Of a stretch of 64,000 nt of DNA, positions 1 through 10,357 are shown piece after piece. The DNA is taken from NCBI GenBank assembly GCA_963575745.1, contig CAUYUJ010004324.1, forward strand, positions 1 through 64,000, read 5' to 3'. Position numbers and translations under genes: made by a program. The notes under the pieces were generated by a model. That model worked only from the letters and a program-made list of their open reading frames with translations. It did not search any database and had not been told where the DNA came from. Every line of letters starts with the position of its first letter. The stretch's first letter is position 1. The stretch comes from Prorocentrum cordatum (taxonomy: Eukaryota; Sar; Dinophyceae; Prorocentrales; Prorocentraceae).

Positions 1-2
1 AG

Positions 3-1390
3 ATTGCTGCCAGTTTCGGATGGACTTTGGCCATCGCTGATGCTAAGAACGCATTTTGCCAGTCTCAGCGCTTGGAGAGACCGAAAGGAGCCATCTTTGT
101 GGAACCGTGTGTCGGTCTCCCGGTGGCGTCAGATTGTCTCATAGAGTTGGTGGCCCCCGTGTACGGCCTCAACGATGTTCCTCTTTTGTGGCATCGTACA
201 CTCACCGATAGGCTGGCTTCTGAAGGATTCGTGAAATCAATGTTGGAGCCCTGTCTGTGGCTGAAGCGGGATAAGTTTGGCGCTCTTTCGGGTCTTGTTT
301 TGATCGAGGTTGACGACTTGATCGTCACCGGGCGTTCCCCGTTCCTGGAGGCGTTTCAGAAGGCGGCCACTTCTCGGTGTAAGTTTGGGAAGTAGAAAGA
401 GCACGAGTCAGAGTACTCCGGGCGCCACATAAAGCAGTACCCCGATCGAATCACCGTGGATCAAGAAAAGTACATCAGAGAGCAGTTGACGGTTATGCCC
501 ATCGATAAGAATCGTCGCTCGGACCCCGAGTCCCCCCTGACGGCCTCCGAAATCAAGACGTACATGGCCCTAGTGGCCCAGGTCCAATGGGTCGCTCGGG
601 AGTCTCGCCCCGACGTTGCGGGAGGTGCTTCTATCCTGGCGGGTGCCATGCCCGCGCCCCTCGTCTCGCACGCCATCTTGCATGCTAAGGTGGGGAAGTA
701 TCTCAAGGCGACCGCCAGCCAGAAGTTGACGATCTGTGCCCTCGATCCGTTATCGCTCGCGTTCGTTTCGGCTTCGGATGCGTCGGGCCCGGGGACCGCC
801 AGTCGCGGAGGATCGCAGGGGGCCTGGCTGGTCATGGCTGCGGATGCGACGATCAGAGCCATACGTCGTGCTCGAGTCTCTCTTCTGTCGCGGCGCTCAC
901 AACGTTTGAAGAGGGTCATCAGTTCCACCGTTGCGGCGGAGACGCTCTCACTTAGTGCTGCGATTGCCGAATCGCAATAGTTGCAGGTCTTGTGGCGGGA
1001 CGCCGTGTTTGGAGATGTCCCAAGACCTCGCTGGGATTTGAATGCCTCGCCTTTCTCAGTTGTCATGTCTAGCTCTTGTGAGCTGAGTTCTCGGGCGTCG
1101 TCGTTGTCGGTGGTTGACGCTAAATCGGTGTTTGATACCCTGTCCAAGAATGCCGCAGGTTCCAGATGTGATCGCAGGAACGCGATCGAGCTCGCGATCG
1201 TGCGAGATGCCCTGAGTGCCACGGGGTCACAGATACGGTGGCTCCCACACGGGCGGATGCCCGCCGATCCCCTCGCGCATGCCGATCCGGCCATGGGAAA
1301 TGTCGCACTTCACGATTTACTGTGCCGTGGAACGCTGTGCCTCGTCGAGGAGGGTGGGCACCTCGATGAGCGCTCACTCAATTTAGCTTT
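3..1390 (+). pseudogene. Ty1/copia-type reverse transcriptase/RNase H remnant
   Basis: One reading frame runs from the window edge to about 1390, broken only by TAG codons at 393-395 and 978-980. It opens with the RT motif 'DAKNAF', then 'YGLNDVPLLWH' (copia YGLKQAPR.W block) and 'IEVDDLIVTG' (the YVDD catalytic block, with E in place of Y). After the first stop come the connection 'SRPDVAGG', the RNase H start 'SASDASG' and 'SSTVAAETLSLS' (copia SSTEAEY block). After the second stop come 'VDAKSVFD' and a terminal 'IRWLPHGRMPADPLAH'. This is the C-terminal half of a copia pol; gag, protease and integrase are outside the window or lost. The two nonsense codons in an otherwise continuous frame suggest a fairly young pseudogene. 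It is not the same copy as the large element at 17.7-35.8 kb. Confidence 0.85.
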
Positions 1391-1422
1391 GAAGTCTCGG
1401 TCGCGGGGCGCCAGTAGAAAGG

Positions 1423-1785
1423 CCCTTCTCGAAGAAGCCACTGGGAGAGACCAAGGGGGGGAGGAGAAGACGGGAGAGGAGGATAAGCAGGAAGGAGGAG
1501 AAGGAGGAGGAGGGAGAGAGGACGCCCCTGAGGCACGTTCAGCGTGGCGGCTGCGCCAGGAGCATGGGCTGCCGGCGACGCTCGTCGCCGCCCAGGCCCT
1601 CCTCGAAGAAGCCACTCGGAGAGACCAAGAGGAGGGGGAGAAGACGGGAGAAGAGGATAGGCAGGAAGGAGGAGGAGGAGGAGGAGGAGGAGGAGGAGGG
1701 AGAGAGGACGCCCCGGAGGCAGGTCCAGCGTGGCGGCTGCGCCAGGAGCACGCGCTGCCGGCGACGTTCGTCGCCGCCCAGGCGG
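1423..1785 (+). repeat. ~174-bp tandem duplication with GGA-rich core
   Basis: Two tandem units start at about 1423 and 1597 with the shared opening 'CTCGAAGAAGCCACT', followed by a GGA/GGAGAA purine tract and a shared GC-rich end 'GTGGCGGCTGCGCCAGGAGC'. The unit is directly downstream of the copia remnant. The ORF running through it is low complexity and I do not read it as a gene. Confidence 0.7.
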
Positions 1786-2188
1786 GGCCCCACCCTCGCC
1801 GGCCGCAGGATCCGCTAAAGTTGGGTCCGCTGTCCCCTTTGGGCCCACCAGGGATTCACCCCTTTCCCCCCTCGTCCCCCCTCTTCGTATCCTGCAGTTG
1901 TTTTAGGCTTGGGGCGCGAGTCCGTGGACTCGCCTCAGGAGAGTCTCAGCTGGGAGAGATAAAATTTAAACACGTTTTATCACTATTGCTTCATCTTAGC
2001 ACCACATTCTCCCCCTTACCAAGCGACAGCAGAACCAAGCGTTTGTTGCCCACGCGTTTGCTGCACGGTGGAGGCGGTGGCCTTCACACTCAAAGAAGTA
2101 CCCATGGCAGCAGCGGCAGCAGCAAGGGCAGCCTCCCTTCGACATGCTGGCGCCGCTCAAGCCTCTCGGTGGCATCTTCCAGCTGGCA
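1786..2188. other. Intergenic stretch, no gene seen
   Basis: GC-rich, then mixed sequence with a GGCAGCAGC-type run near 2105-2130. No credible coding, RNA or repeat feature was found. Confidence 0.4.
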
Positions 2189-3840
2189 TCACATCGCGCT
2201 GGGTTCATACTTTGCGCCAGGCTTCAGCAGCGTCTTGCAACTGGCTGGGGTCCTGGCAGTGACCAAGCAACGCCTGCGCTGGATAGCGACGGACAGAGGC
2301 CCAGTGTCGTGGGCAACTAAAGAGAGAGGCGCTGGCCCCTTGAGCCCACGACGCCTCCCTGCGGCCACGAACCTCGTGCCTGGCACATAGAATCTGCATT
2401 GCGCGAGACAAGAATTGACACGAGTCTTGGACTTTGTTATAGAGGCCTGAAGCGTCGCCACAGCCACATCTGCGACGGTCGCATCTTGGACGCCAAATTT
2501 GGCAAAGCAGTCAGCCCAAGCGTTGCCCATGAACCACCAAATGTCACCGGCGTCGGCCCCGCTCTCAATCACCCCCTCAAGCGACCTGTGCGCGGGGGTC
2601 CAGCAGACCGAGGGCCGCGTGCTTTCGGAGTGACACGCGCGAGCAATCTTGAGCTGGGTCGCAGCGTGGGCAGCCAGAACGACTTCTAAGTTGAGGTTCT
2701 GGCTCTGCCGATCACGCAAACAAGCAAGGCGATCGCCGGTGATGACGTGCTCTACACTCCACACCTCCCGCGGGGCCAAGGGAGACCACCTGTTGGCCAG
2801 CCCATCTTTCCCTACGCGGAGACGCCTGGAACTTCCTTGGGACGCTTCCGAATTTGGACCTCGAAGGCCAACGTCCAGGGAACTCTCCACCACGCCCCAG
2901 CCACATCTCGTAGCCTCTGTCACATTACTGTGAAGGTCTGACTCGCCCGTGAATCGAAACCTACCCCGCGGCCCGTCAGCTGAGCCCGAAGTGAGCGCAG
3001 GTGGCCGAGCCAGGGGAGAAGGCAACTGGACAGGGAGAGAGGGGAGGCTATACAAGAGAGGAACATGATCCCAACCAGACCCGAGAATGTCTCCCCCGTT
3101 CTGCAAGGCCTGCCTGCGGCCCTATACAGTATCAGGGAAGCCGAGGTTGCCACCGTCCTCCTCTCTCGACGCCAGGGCATGCTGACAATGATAACATTGG
3201 CGACCCATTGCCATGGTGCCCTGTGGAGCGTGGCAGAAGGTACAAGCAGCAGAAGAGCACAGGCCGGCAGTGAACTTGTGCGTTGGCGGCCAAAGCCCAC
3301 CAGCCCATGGGGTCCCGCGAGACCCTTGACGAGCACCAGTTGGGAGGGCCTAGATAGCCAGTCGCACCACTCGAGCCCAACAGTACTCGCTGTCGAAAGC
3401 CTCAGGCCAATGAAAAGGGATCCTATGCCACAGCAAACGCCCCACTCCACCTTTGACTAGACCCCTGAATTCGCAAGGAGAGTATTCATACAAAGATATG
3501 TGTTCAGTAGTATCGGTACTGAGCATGAGAGGCGACACCATATTCCACCCAATCCTACGCAGAGACAGGATAACAGCCGAGATCGGGCCAAAGCATTGCC
3601 TCCGAAGCCCTGGGCGCCCAGCTTAGCCATGATGGCACTCCACGCCGTTCTGAGCATACTGGGAGAGGTGCGACTGACCCAAACACAGCTGGCATATCTG
3701 GCTACGGTCAGACGAGTGACATCACAAACTGAGTCATGCATCCTGTCTTGTTGGGTGCACGTGTAAACAGTGAGGGAGGCTACGCCTTTTCTGGCCCCCG
3801 CCAGCTCACCAGCAGAAGGCCTCAGCTGCATTAGCAAGGG
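2189..3840 (-). pseudogene. LINE-type retrotransposon fragment (post-RT, Cys/His motif, RNase H)
   Basis: Read on the minus strand from 3840, pieces of a non-LTR element appear in the expected order but in different frames. They are a post-RT block 'WNMVSPLMLSTD...SPCEFRGL' (about 3541-3350), a Cys/His motif 'CTFCHAPQGTMAMGRQCYHC' (about 3265-3190), and an RNase H-like domain in the 2189-3106 frame. That domain contains 'FTGESD...RCGWGVVE' (first strand) and 'CWTPAHRSLEG...GNAWADCFAKFG', the usual PAHR...GN.WAD..AK ending. The order and motifs match the LINE-like polyproteins common in dinoflagellates (family knowledge). Frames change at least three times, so the copy is dead. Exact ends are not visible. 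Confidence 0.6.
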
Positions 3841-4000
3841 CGCCCTCGAGGGCGCGAAGTTATTGGCGCTTCGCGCTTCGTGATTCGGTTTCTATTCCTC
3901 CTCTTCTCCCCTGGGGGGCGCCGCGAGAGCGCGAAGTTATTCGCACTTCGCGCTTCGCGCAGCACGAAGCGCGAAGTTGGGAGCCCTTGATTCGAGTCGC
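3841..4000. repeat. Cluster of CTTCGCGC / GCGCGAAG inverted repeats
   Basis: 'GCGCGAAGTTATT' and its complement 'CTTCGCGCTTCG' recur several times in about 140 bp, making overlapping short hairpins. No gene is associated. Confidence 0.5.
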
Positions 4001-4384
4001 ACCTGTAAGACCTACAACACCCGCCCCATGGCCCGCGGACGGTAAAACACCAGTGCGCGACACAGAGGACGAACTTCAAGCCGCTGGCCCTCGAGTGCCC
4101 TGAGCCTTCCTCGTCTACCCAGGACCGCCCCAAGACGTTTGCGCCCAATGTCAAGTCAGGCCTGTCCTTCTACAGGAGGAATCTTCAAAAATAGTCAAAC
4201 AATTATTCACTGCGTGGAGCTCCCCATATGTGCATCTACTCGCATGGACCTGTCCGCCGTGAATGTCTAGGCGCATGAGCTTTCGAATATTAACGGGCTT
4301 CAGTTGTGACGGTCTGGACATCAATCTAACTGCGAATGAATTGGAGTGTGAATGAGCCTCAGTAGTACGAGCGCGTCTCTGTGC

Positions 4385-4480
4385 ATGAGCCTGGGGCCTC
4401 CTGGGGCCTCCTGAAACCTACTGGGGCTTCCTGGGGTCTCCAGGAGCCTCTTGGGACCTCCTGGGACCTCCTAGGAAGGT
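4385..4480. repeat. CCTCCTGGGG minisatellite, left arm
   Basis: Degenerate tandem copies of a roughly 10-15 bp unit around 'CCTCCTGGGGCCTC'. The same unit forms a longer array at 4755-5025. Confidence 0.7.
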
Positions 4481-4494
4481 TTCGTGCCCCAGGG

Positions 4495-4755
4495 GAGGCG
4501 CAATCTATAGCAACAGACGTACATAAAACATGGCGGATTAGAGCCACAGGAGAAGGCAAAATATAGGAACACGCGTAAAACACCAAGGACTCGTGCCCCA
4601 GGAGAGGCCCAATACATAGGAACATGAGTAAAACATTTAGGATTGTGTACACAGGAGAAGGACCATCTATAGAAACATACGTAGAACATCAAAGAATCGT
4701 GCTCCAGGTGAGGCCCAATCGATAGGAGCATACGTAAAACACATGGGATTGGAGC
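4495..4755. repeat. ~58-bp degenerate tandem repeat
   Basis: About four units share 'GAGGCCCAAT', 'ATAGGAACAT', 'CGTAAAACA' and 'GGATT' in the same order. The block sits between the two arms of the CCTCCTGGGG minisatellite. Confidence 0.55.
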
Positions 4756-5025
4756 CACTCCTGTTGCCTTCTGAGGCCTCCTGCTCCTGGGGCCTCTCGG
4801 GGCCTCCTGTTGCCTTCCGAGGCCTCCTGGCGCTTCCTGTTGTCTCCTGGGGTCTCCTGTGGTTTCCTGAGGCCTTCTGGAGCTTCCTGGGGCCTCCTGG
4901 AGCCTCTTGGGACATCCTGTGGCCTCTTGAGTCTTTCTGTGGCCTCCTGATGCCTCCTGGGACCTCATGTGGTCTCCTGGAGCCTCCTGGAGCCTGTTGG
5001 AGCCTCCTGTGGCATCCTGAGAAGA
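4755..5025. repeat. CCTCCTGGGG minisatellite, right arm
   Basis: Same unit as 4385-4480, here about 270 bp long. All three frames are repetitive; the translated ORFs are repeat artefacts. Confidence 0.75.
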
Positions 5026-5105
5026 ATCTGCGCCCACGAGCCTGGCCACCAAAACTAGCAAACCGATCGAGACATCCTCAAAATCTGGCCCACCTGGGGG
5101 GTGAA

Positions 5106-5528
5106 AATGAGCGCCTCGCTCGAGTCATCCTCCAAATCTGCTCCAAGCGAAGGATGTTGGGCCAGCTGGCCGCCTGAGACATCCAACAATGGCGCGAACG
5201 AGCCCGTGCAACCCAACCTTAGGGTGCTGAGCGCCTCGCTCGAGACATCCTCCAAATCTGCTCCGAAGCGAATGATGTTGGGCACAGAAACAGGCAAACC
5301 GCCTGAGACATCCCCACAAAATGGCCGCGAACGAGCCCGTGCAACCACCCCTGGCGGCTCCCCTTAGGGGTGCTGAAATGAGCGCCTCGCTCGAGACATC
5401 CTCCAAATCTGCTCCGCAAGCGAAGGATGTTGGGCACAGAAACAGGCAAACCGCCTGAGACATCCCCACAAAATGGCCGCGAACGAACCCGTGCAACCAC
5501 CCCTGGCGGCTCCCCTTAGGGGTGCTGA
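5106..5528. repeat. 120-150 bp tandem repeat, three copies
   Basis: Units begin with 'GCGCCTCGCTCGAG' near 5110, 5230 and 5380. They share 'CATCCTCCAAATCTGCTCC', 'AGGATGTTGGGC', 'CCGCCTGAGACATCC' and 'GGCTCCCCTTAGGGGTGCTG'. The first unit is shorter. Confidence 0.8.
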
Positions 5529-5733
5529 GTATGAGTAAGTCTGTGTATGAGTAAGTCTGTGTATGTGTACGTCGGGGTATGACTAATACTGAGTATGAGT
5601 AAGTCTGTGTATGAGTAAGTCTGTATATGAGTATGTCTGAGTGTGAGTAAGTCTGAGTATGAGTAGGTCTGAGTATGAGTAAGTCTGAGTATGAGTAAGT
5701 CTGTGTATGAGCAAGTCTGAATATGTCCGACAG
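5529..5733. repeat. 16-bp minisatellite, ~12 copies
   Basis: Tandem 16-bp units of consensus TATGAGTAAGTCTGTG with a few substitutions each; the last unit decays into 'TATGTCCGAC'. Confidence 0.85.
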
Positions 5734-5973
5734 GAGGGGAGGAGAAAAGAGGAGGAGGAAGGAGGAGGAGTAGGAGGCGTCCAAGTAATAACAAGAACCC
5801 CATCTTAGGATATGGGGAATAATCTGGAGACGATTTGTTTGACAAAGTTTGAATGTTGTTGTGCATTTTTGGGTGTATCTTTTATTTCTCGTCTAAAATT
5901 CGCCTGTAGGGGGACGTACCCGACCTGAGCCCAGTGCTTCTGTGCGCAACACCTCCAGCAAATGTGTCATGGC

Positions 5974-6438
5974 CTAAGTTGCGGGCACACTTAAATGATT
6001 TGAGGTTAAGCTGACACGCTCGAGCTCGCTGCGGTTCCTGCCCTCCCACTCCGCCCGCACAGGCCCCCGAACCCTCCCCCACACCCTAACCAGATAATAC
6101 ATCTGGGCTATGGGGCGATGCTCGCTAGGCTGGTCTGGCTTCGGCAATCCGACCAGCTCGGTGGCCACGCGACTCTGCGGCCAGCACCCTAGCATCTCGC
6201 ACCGCAAAGAAAGAAGGGCTACAGTCTGGAGCGATGCGTCAGTGAGATGCCACAGGCTGCAAGATGCAAGCCGGCCTGTACCCACAGCTGGGGTGGCCGA
6301 ACATTTGCGCACAGCCGACCGCACCTCCTGATGAGTGATGGGCGGCAGCTCAAGGCCAATTGTTAGCGCCAAGTGGCAAGTCCAGCCTACTGCACCGGTG
6401 CTTGGCCCATATGGTCGCCCAATCGTATGAACAATCAT
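5974..6438 (-). pseudogene. LINE-type reverse transcriptase N-terminal fragment
   Basis: A 154-codon minus-strand frame contains the block that opens the RT of dinoflagellate LINE-like elements: 'LLSLRCEMLGCWPQ' followed by 'LVGLPKPDQPSEHRPIAQMYYLVRVWGR...EWE', i.e. 'lv.LPKp...RPI.l...l.R.W...R....We'. No catalytic YxDD region follows on the minus strand (below 5974), so it is a truncated fragment. It is in the same orientation as the fragment at 2189-3840, about 2 kb away and separated by minisatellites. Whether the two came from one insertion is unknown. Confidence 0.6.
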
Positions 6439-6439
6439 C

Positions 6440-7030
6440 GTTCATTTCTCAGCCACGCGCAGGGGGGGTGGGGGGAGGGGGGAGGGCTTCTTAAAGAGCC
6501 CCTGCTTCTTAGAAGGCGCGGGCCTTATCTGTAGATGTAAGGCAGGCGCCTTCTAAGAAACAGCCTCCTTCTAAGAAGCCCCCTGTGCGCGCCGCCAATT
6601 TTCAAAATGCTCGGGGAAAAGTAGGATGAGGAGGAGGAGGAGGAGGAGGAGGAGGAGGAGGAGGAGGACGACGACGACGAGGAGCGGCGCACGGAGGGCG
6701 CGTGAAGAAGGAGGGCGGCGCTCTGGACTGCCGCGGGGGGCACGCTCACTTTTTTCCAGCGCGAATACTGCCCTGCGGCGGAGAGCGGCGCTGAGTGAGG
6801 GGGGGGGTGAGGGGGAGGTCACCGCCCACCAAACCACCCCAACCCAACCCGAAGGTGCCTTCCATTTCCAGTTGGGGGGGGGGGCGGGGAACGTTGAGAA
6901 AACAAATCTGCAGCCCGTACCCCCCCCCCGAACCCGAAATTCGGGTCTTCGGGTTGGGTTGGGGTGGCCTGGTAGGTAGTCAGGCGCGGCGGGGTCGCGG
7001 CCCGCTCCCGCGCCTGCGGCGTCGCTCCCC
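6440..7030. other. G-rich/GGA repeat intergenic stretch
   Basis: Contains G runs near 6465-6485, a (GGA)n tract at about 6628-6668, and poly-G/poly-C runs near 6875 and 6920. ORFs on both strands are low complexity. No gene seen. Confidence 0.5.
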
Positions 7031-7535
7031 AGACGCCTCCTCCGGCCTGTCGCCGTGGAGAAGCGACGTCCCGAGGGAGCGGCCTTCCCGAGGTGTCTCA
7101 CCGCTGCTGGCCCCCCTGGGGGCCCTGCCACGACCAGCCACAGTTTGGGGGCGCTGTGGTCCTCACCCCCCTTGGAGGACCGTCGCTGCATACCGCGCTC
7201 GACTGGCCGACCAGACGCCTCGGTGCATACCTCCAGCCCCTCCTCCAGGGGAGGACAAACCAGCAGGACCCGACAAGTGGCGTTCACCAAACGGCCTTGG
7301 CGTTTGCTAAACAGCCCTGCCCTGTTCGACTCCTTCTCTGGGTGCATTTACCAAACGGCTTCGCGTGTCGGGGTGGTTCTCATCGGGGTAGATTTTCTGC
7401 CCTCTACTCCCGGTGCCGAGGGGCCCCCCTGGTCGGCGATGAGCGGGGCGCCCTTTATTCTAGCAGGCAGGCCGTGCCCTCTCTCGCGCGGACGCCCTGT
7501 CCCCTGGGTGGCACGAGCGCCGATGCCCAGGCCCG

Positions 7536-7832
7536 GTGTCCACCTGCAGCGACGACGGGGACTGCGTGTTCCCCGACGGGTACTGGTCCTCGACCCGCAT
7601 GGGCTTCTGCGACAGGTGCGACGACTGGAGCAGTGACGCTGACGTCGGCAACTCGAGCTGCACCAACACCTGCGTTGGTATGGTGCCCTACCCGCACGAG
7701 GTGGGCCGCCAAGAAGTGGTTTGGCCCGTCCTGCCTCGCGTGATGCGACGACTGACGCTTGCTCGTCGCCATGTGCGAGGCGCTGCCCCCCGACTTCACC
7801 TCGCAGTCGTGTCTCGCGTGCAGCGACGACTG
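7536..7832 (+). other. Cys-rich exon-like fragment
   Basis: The frame beginning at 7536 reads 'STCSDDGDCVFPDGYW...MGFCDRCDDW...SSCTNTC', with regular Cys spacing and Asp/Ser composition unlike the surrounding GC noise. It is preceded by 'CACCTGCAG', a possible 3' splice site. Two similar tails follow, both reading around 'SCLA' then 'C.DD' with a stop near 7742 and near 7830, suggesting a duplicated last exon. The composition recalls small extracellular Cys-rich repeats, but I do not recognise a specific family. Flanking exons were not found, so it may be a relic. Confidence 0.3.
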
Positions 7833-8138
7833 ACGTCATGCTCGGCCGCCATGCGCCCAAGGCGCAAGGGGATGCCCGCGCCGAATTCACTGGTGCCTCT
7901 TCGTATGGACGCTCGATAATCAGAGCGACGCCTTGTTTCGGCTGACGCCTACCAACACAGGCTTGCTGCTGCTGGCCGCGTGCCCGCTCGCGCCTGGCCT
8001 GCCCCGAGCTCGCCACGGGGGGCCCCGAGCCCCCGTGGGAGCCACGGCTGCCGTGCGACCGACTTGGCGGGGGGCGCCGTGCCGCCGATACCAAACTTTC
8101 CAGCCGCCTCGGCACAGGCGTCCCCGATGGCGGAAACT

Positions 8139-8240
8139 CTTTTTTTTTTTTTCTCTCTCTCTCTCTCTACATATCGACATATATGTGTATACACATGTAT
8201 TGTATATATACACATACATACATGAGTGTGTGTGTGTGTG
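8139..8240. repeat. poly-T, (CT)n, (TA)n and (TG)n microsatellites
   Basis: Successive short tracts: T run at about 8141-8152, CT repeat to 8168, TATA-rich 8168-8220, then TG repeat to 8240. Confidence 0.85.
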
Positions 8241-8458
8241 ATCTTATACGGGAAGCTGTCCGCTGACAGAGGTGGGGCAAAGACTCGAGGAGGGGAACGG
8301 AGGTGCCCCGCGGTCGCCAGGTCGAGGAGGGCTTCCGCTTCCAGCACCTCGTCCCGCGGGCGTCCGGGCTGCCGCGGTCCGGCGAGGCGGCCCCTTCTCT
8401 TCCTCCTCCCATCTCGCTCTCTTCGTCCCGGAAGACCAGGGGCGGAGGAGGGGGAGAA

Positions 8459-8516
8459 GGAGCAGGAGGAGGAGGAGGAGGAGGAGGAGGAGGAGGAGGA
8501 GGAGGAGGAGGGGGGA
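8459..8516. repeat. (GGA)n microsatellite
   Basis: About 50 bp of GGA/GAG triplets ending in a G run. Poly-E/G/R or poly-L/P ORFs across it are artefacts. Confidence 0.85.
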
Positions 8517-8638
8517 GAATGAGGGAGGAGGAGGGGTCTCTGGAGTCTCTGCCTGATCGCGTAGCGATGTACTCTGCTCGGGACCGCACGGCGCGGTGCC
8601 ACCTTCCACTCAGAAGGCCTTCGACAGCAGGGGGTGGT

Positions 8639-10357
8639 TCAACGCGTCGACGCTGAGGAAATGGCTGCACCGAGAGCTGAGAGAAGATCTCTCACCTCAC
8701 TGCCGCCGTCCTGCTTCGTCGGTGTGTTGCCCTTTGTAGACTCCCATTTCCATTCGTAACGTTGAGTAGGACCGACTCCAACCTGTGTGTGAATCCATCT
8801 CCCATTACTGCCTTGTGATGCGGCCGCAAGGTGTGCAACACGTCGCACGAAAGGCTGGGATTTCCATCTCATGGCTCGTGTGATGCATTTATCTTCAAAC
8901 TCCTTCTGTTCTGCAGCTCGCTCGCGGAGCAACGCTTCCACGTCTGACTCGGTCATTTTTCCACTTCTGTAGCTGACGACGTCGGGCTCGACCTTCGCAC
9001 CGCGCGTCCGATCCTCGTCGTTGAAGCTGATGGCATTGGGCTCGTGCTTCGTCTCCGCCACTGCCGCCATCCAAGACTTCTCGCATGCACCATACTCGGG
9101 TCTGTAGCTGATGACGTCGGGCTTGACCTTCCCGTCATGCGACACAGCCTTGTCGTTGTAGCTGATGGCATTGGGCTCGTGCTTCGTCACTGCCACTGCC
9201 GCCATCCAAGACTTCTCGCATGCACCGTCCTCGGGTCTTTAGCTAATGGCGTCGGGCACGACCTTCCCGTCACGCGACACAGCCTCGTCGTTGTAGCTGA
9301 TGGCATTGGACTCGTACTTCGGCTCCGCCACTGCCCCCGTCCAAGCCTTCTCGCATGCTCCGTCGTTGTAGCTGATGGCATTGGGTTGGTGCTTCGTCTC
9401 CGCCACTGCCGCCATCCAAGACTTCTCGCATGCACCGTACTCGGGTCTGTAGCTGATGACGTCGGGCTTGACCTTCCCGTCATGCGACACAGCCTTGTCG
9501 CTGTAGCTGATGGCATTGGGCTCGTGCTTCGTCACCGCCACTGCCGCCATCCAAGTCTTCTCGCATGCACCGTCGCTGTAGCTGATGGCATTGGGCTGCT
9601 GCTTCGTCTCGGCCACTGCCACCATCCAAGACTTCTCGCATGCACCGTCATCGGGTCTGTAGCTAACGACGTCGGGCTCGACCTTGGCGTCACGCGACGC
9701 AAACCCGTCGTTGTAGCTGATGGCATTAGGCTCGTGCTTCGTTTCCGCCACTGCCGCCATCCCAGACTTCACGCATGTGTCGTCTGCGGGTCTGTAGCTG
9801 ATGACGTCGGAGTCGACCTTTGCGTCAGCTAACACAGCCTCGTCGTTGTAGCTGATGGCATCGGGCTCGTGCTTCGTCACTGCCGCTGCCGCCATTCCAG
9901 ACTTCTCGCATGTGTCGTCCACGGTTCTGTGGCTGTGGACGTCGGGCACGACCTTCGCGTCGTGCGACACAGTCCCTTCGTTGTAGCTGATGGCATCGGC
10001 CTCGTGCTTCGCCTCCGGCTCTGCTCGCTGCTGCCACTGCCATTCTGACCCCCACGTTCTTGCCGTGTCCTGCTGAGGCTCCCACTGTCCATCTTGCTCC
10101 CACTCGCTGCTCCCAACGCTGTAGCTGACGACGTTGGGGTCCATATACTGCATCTTGCTGAGCTGCTCCACCTCACGGGTTAGGCGGTGGATGGCTCGCT
10201 CAGCCGACCACTGTGCCCATGCCCGCCGGGCTTTGCGCTCCTTCGGGGTGAGCCTTGGGCGCCACTCTCCGGCGCCCATCCCGTAGCACCGTTTGAAACT
10301 CCAGTGTTTGTTAACGTCAAAGAACATGCGACAGCTGCGACGAGATCCCCCAAGCAC
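8639..10357 (-). pseudogene. PPR-like repeat protein gene with one nonsense codon
   Basis: One minus-strand frame runs 573 codons from 10357 to 8639, interrupted only by TAA at 9241-9239, where other repeat units have Tyr (TAC). The first ~95 residues are non-repetitive. Then come about ten units of two lengths. Long units (45 residues) carry 'KHEPNAISYND...VEPDVVSYRP' and '.GACEKSWMAAVAE'. Short units (25 residues) lack the middle. 'EPN.ISYN' and 'ACEK' match the core of the dinoflagellate pentatricopeptide repeat (PNVISYNA.I.ACEKG), but the unit is not the classical 35 residues, so it is a rearranged PPR derivative. The C-terminal ~110 residues are non-repetitive. PPR proteins usually bind organellar RNA; no transit peptide is evident. 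The third frame is also open, because the DNA repeat length is a multiple of three. Confidence 0.6.

Noticed and set aside
461-1294. 277-codon antisense ORF
   Set aside because: It overlaps the copia RT/RNase H frame, which has clear motifs; the antisense frame has none.
5106-5733. Possible CRISPR-like array
   Set aside because: Repeats are contiguous with no unique spacers, and the context is eukaryotic; these are minisatellites.
9044-9832. 262-codon plus-strand repeat ORF (His/Arg/Leu-rich)
   Set aside because: Shadow of the minus-strand PPR-like array; repeat units that are multiples of three keep several frames open.
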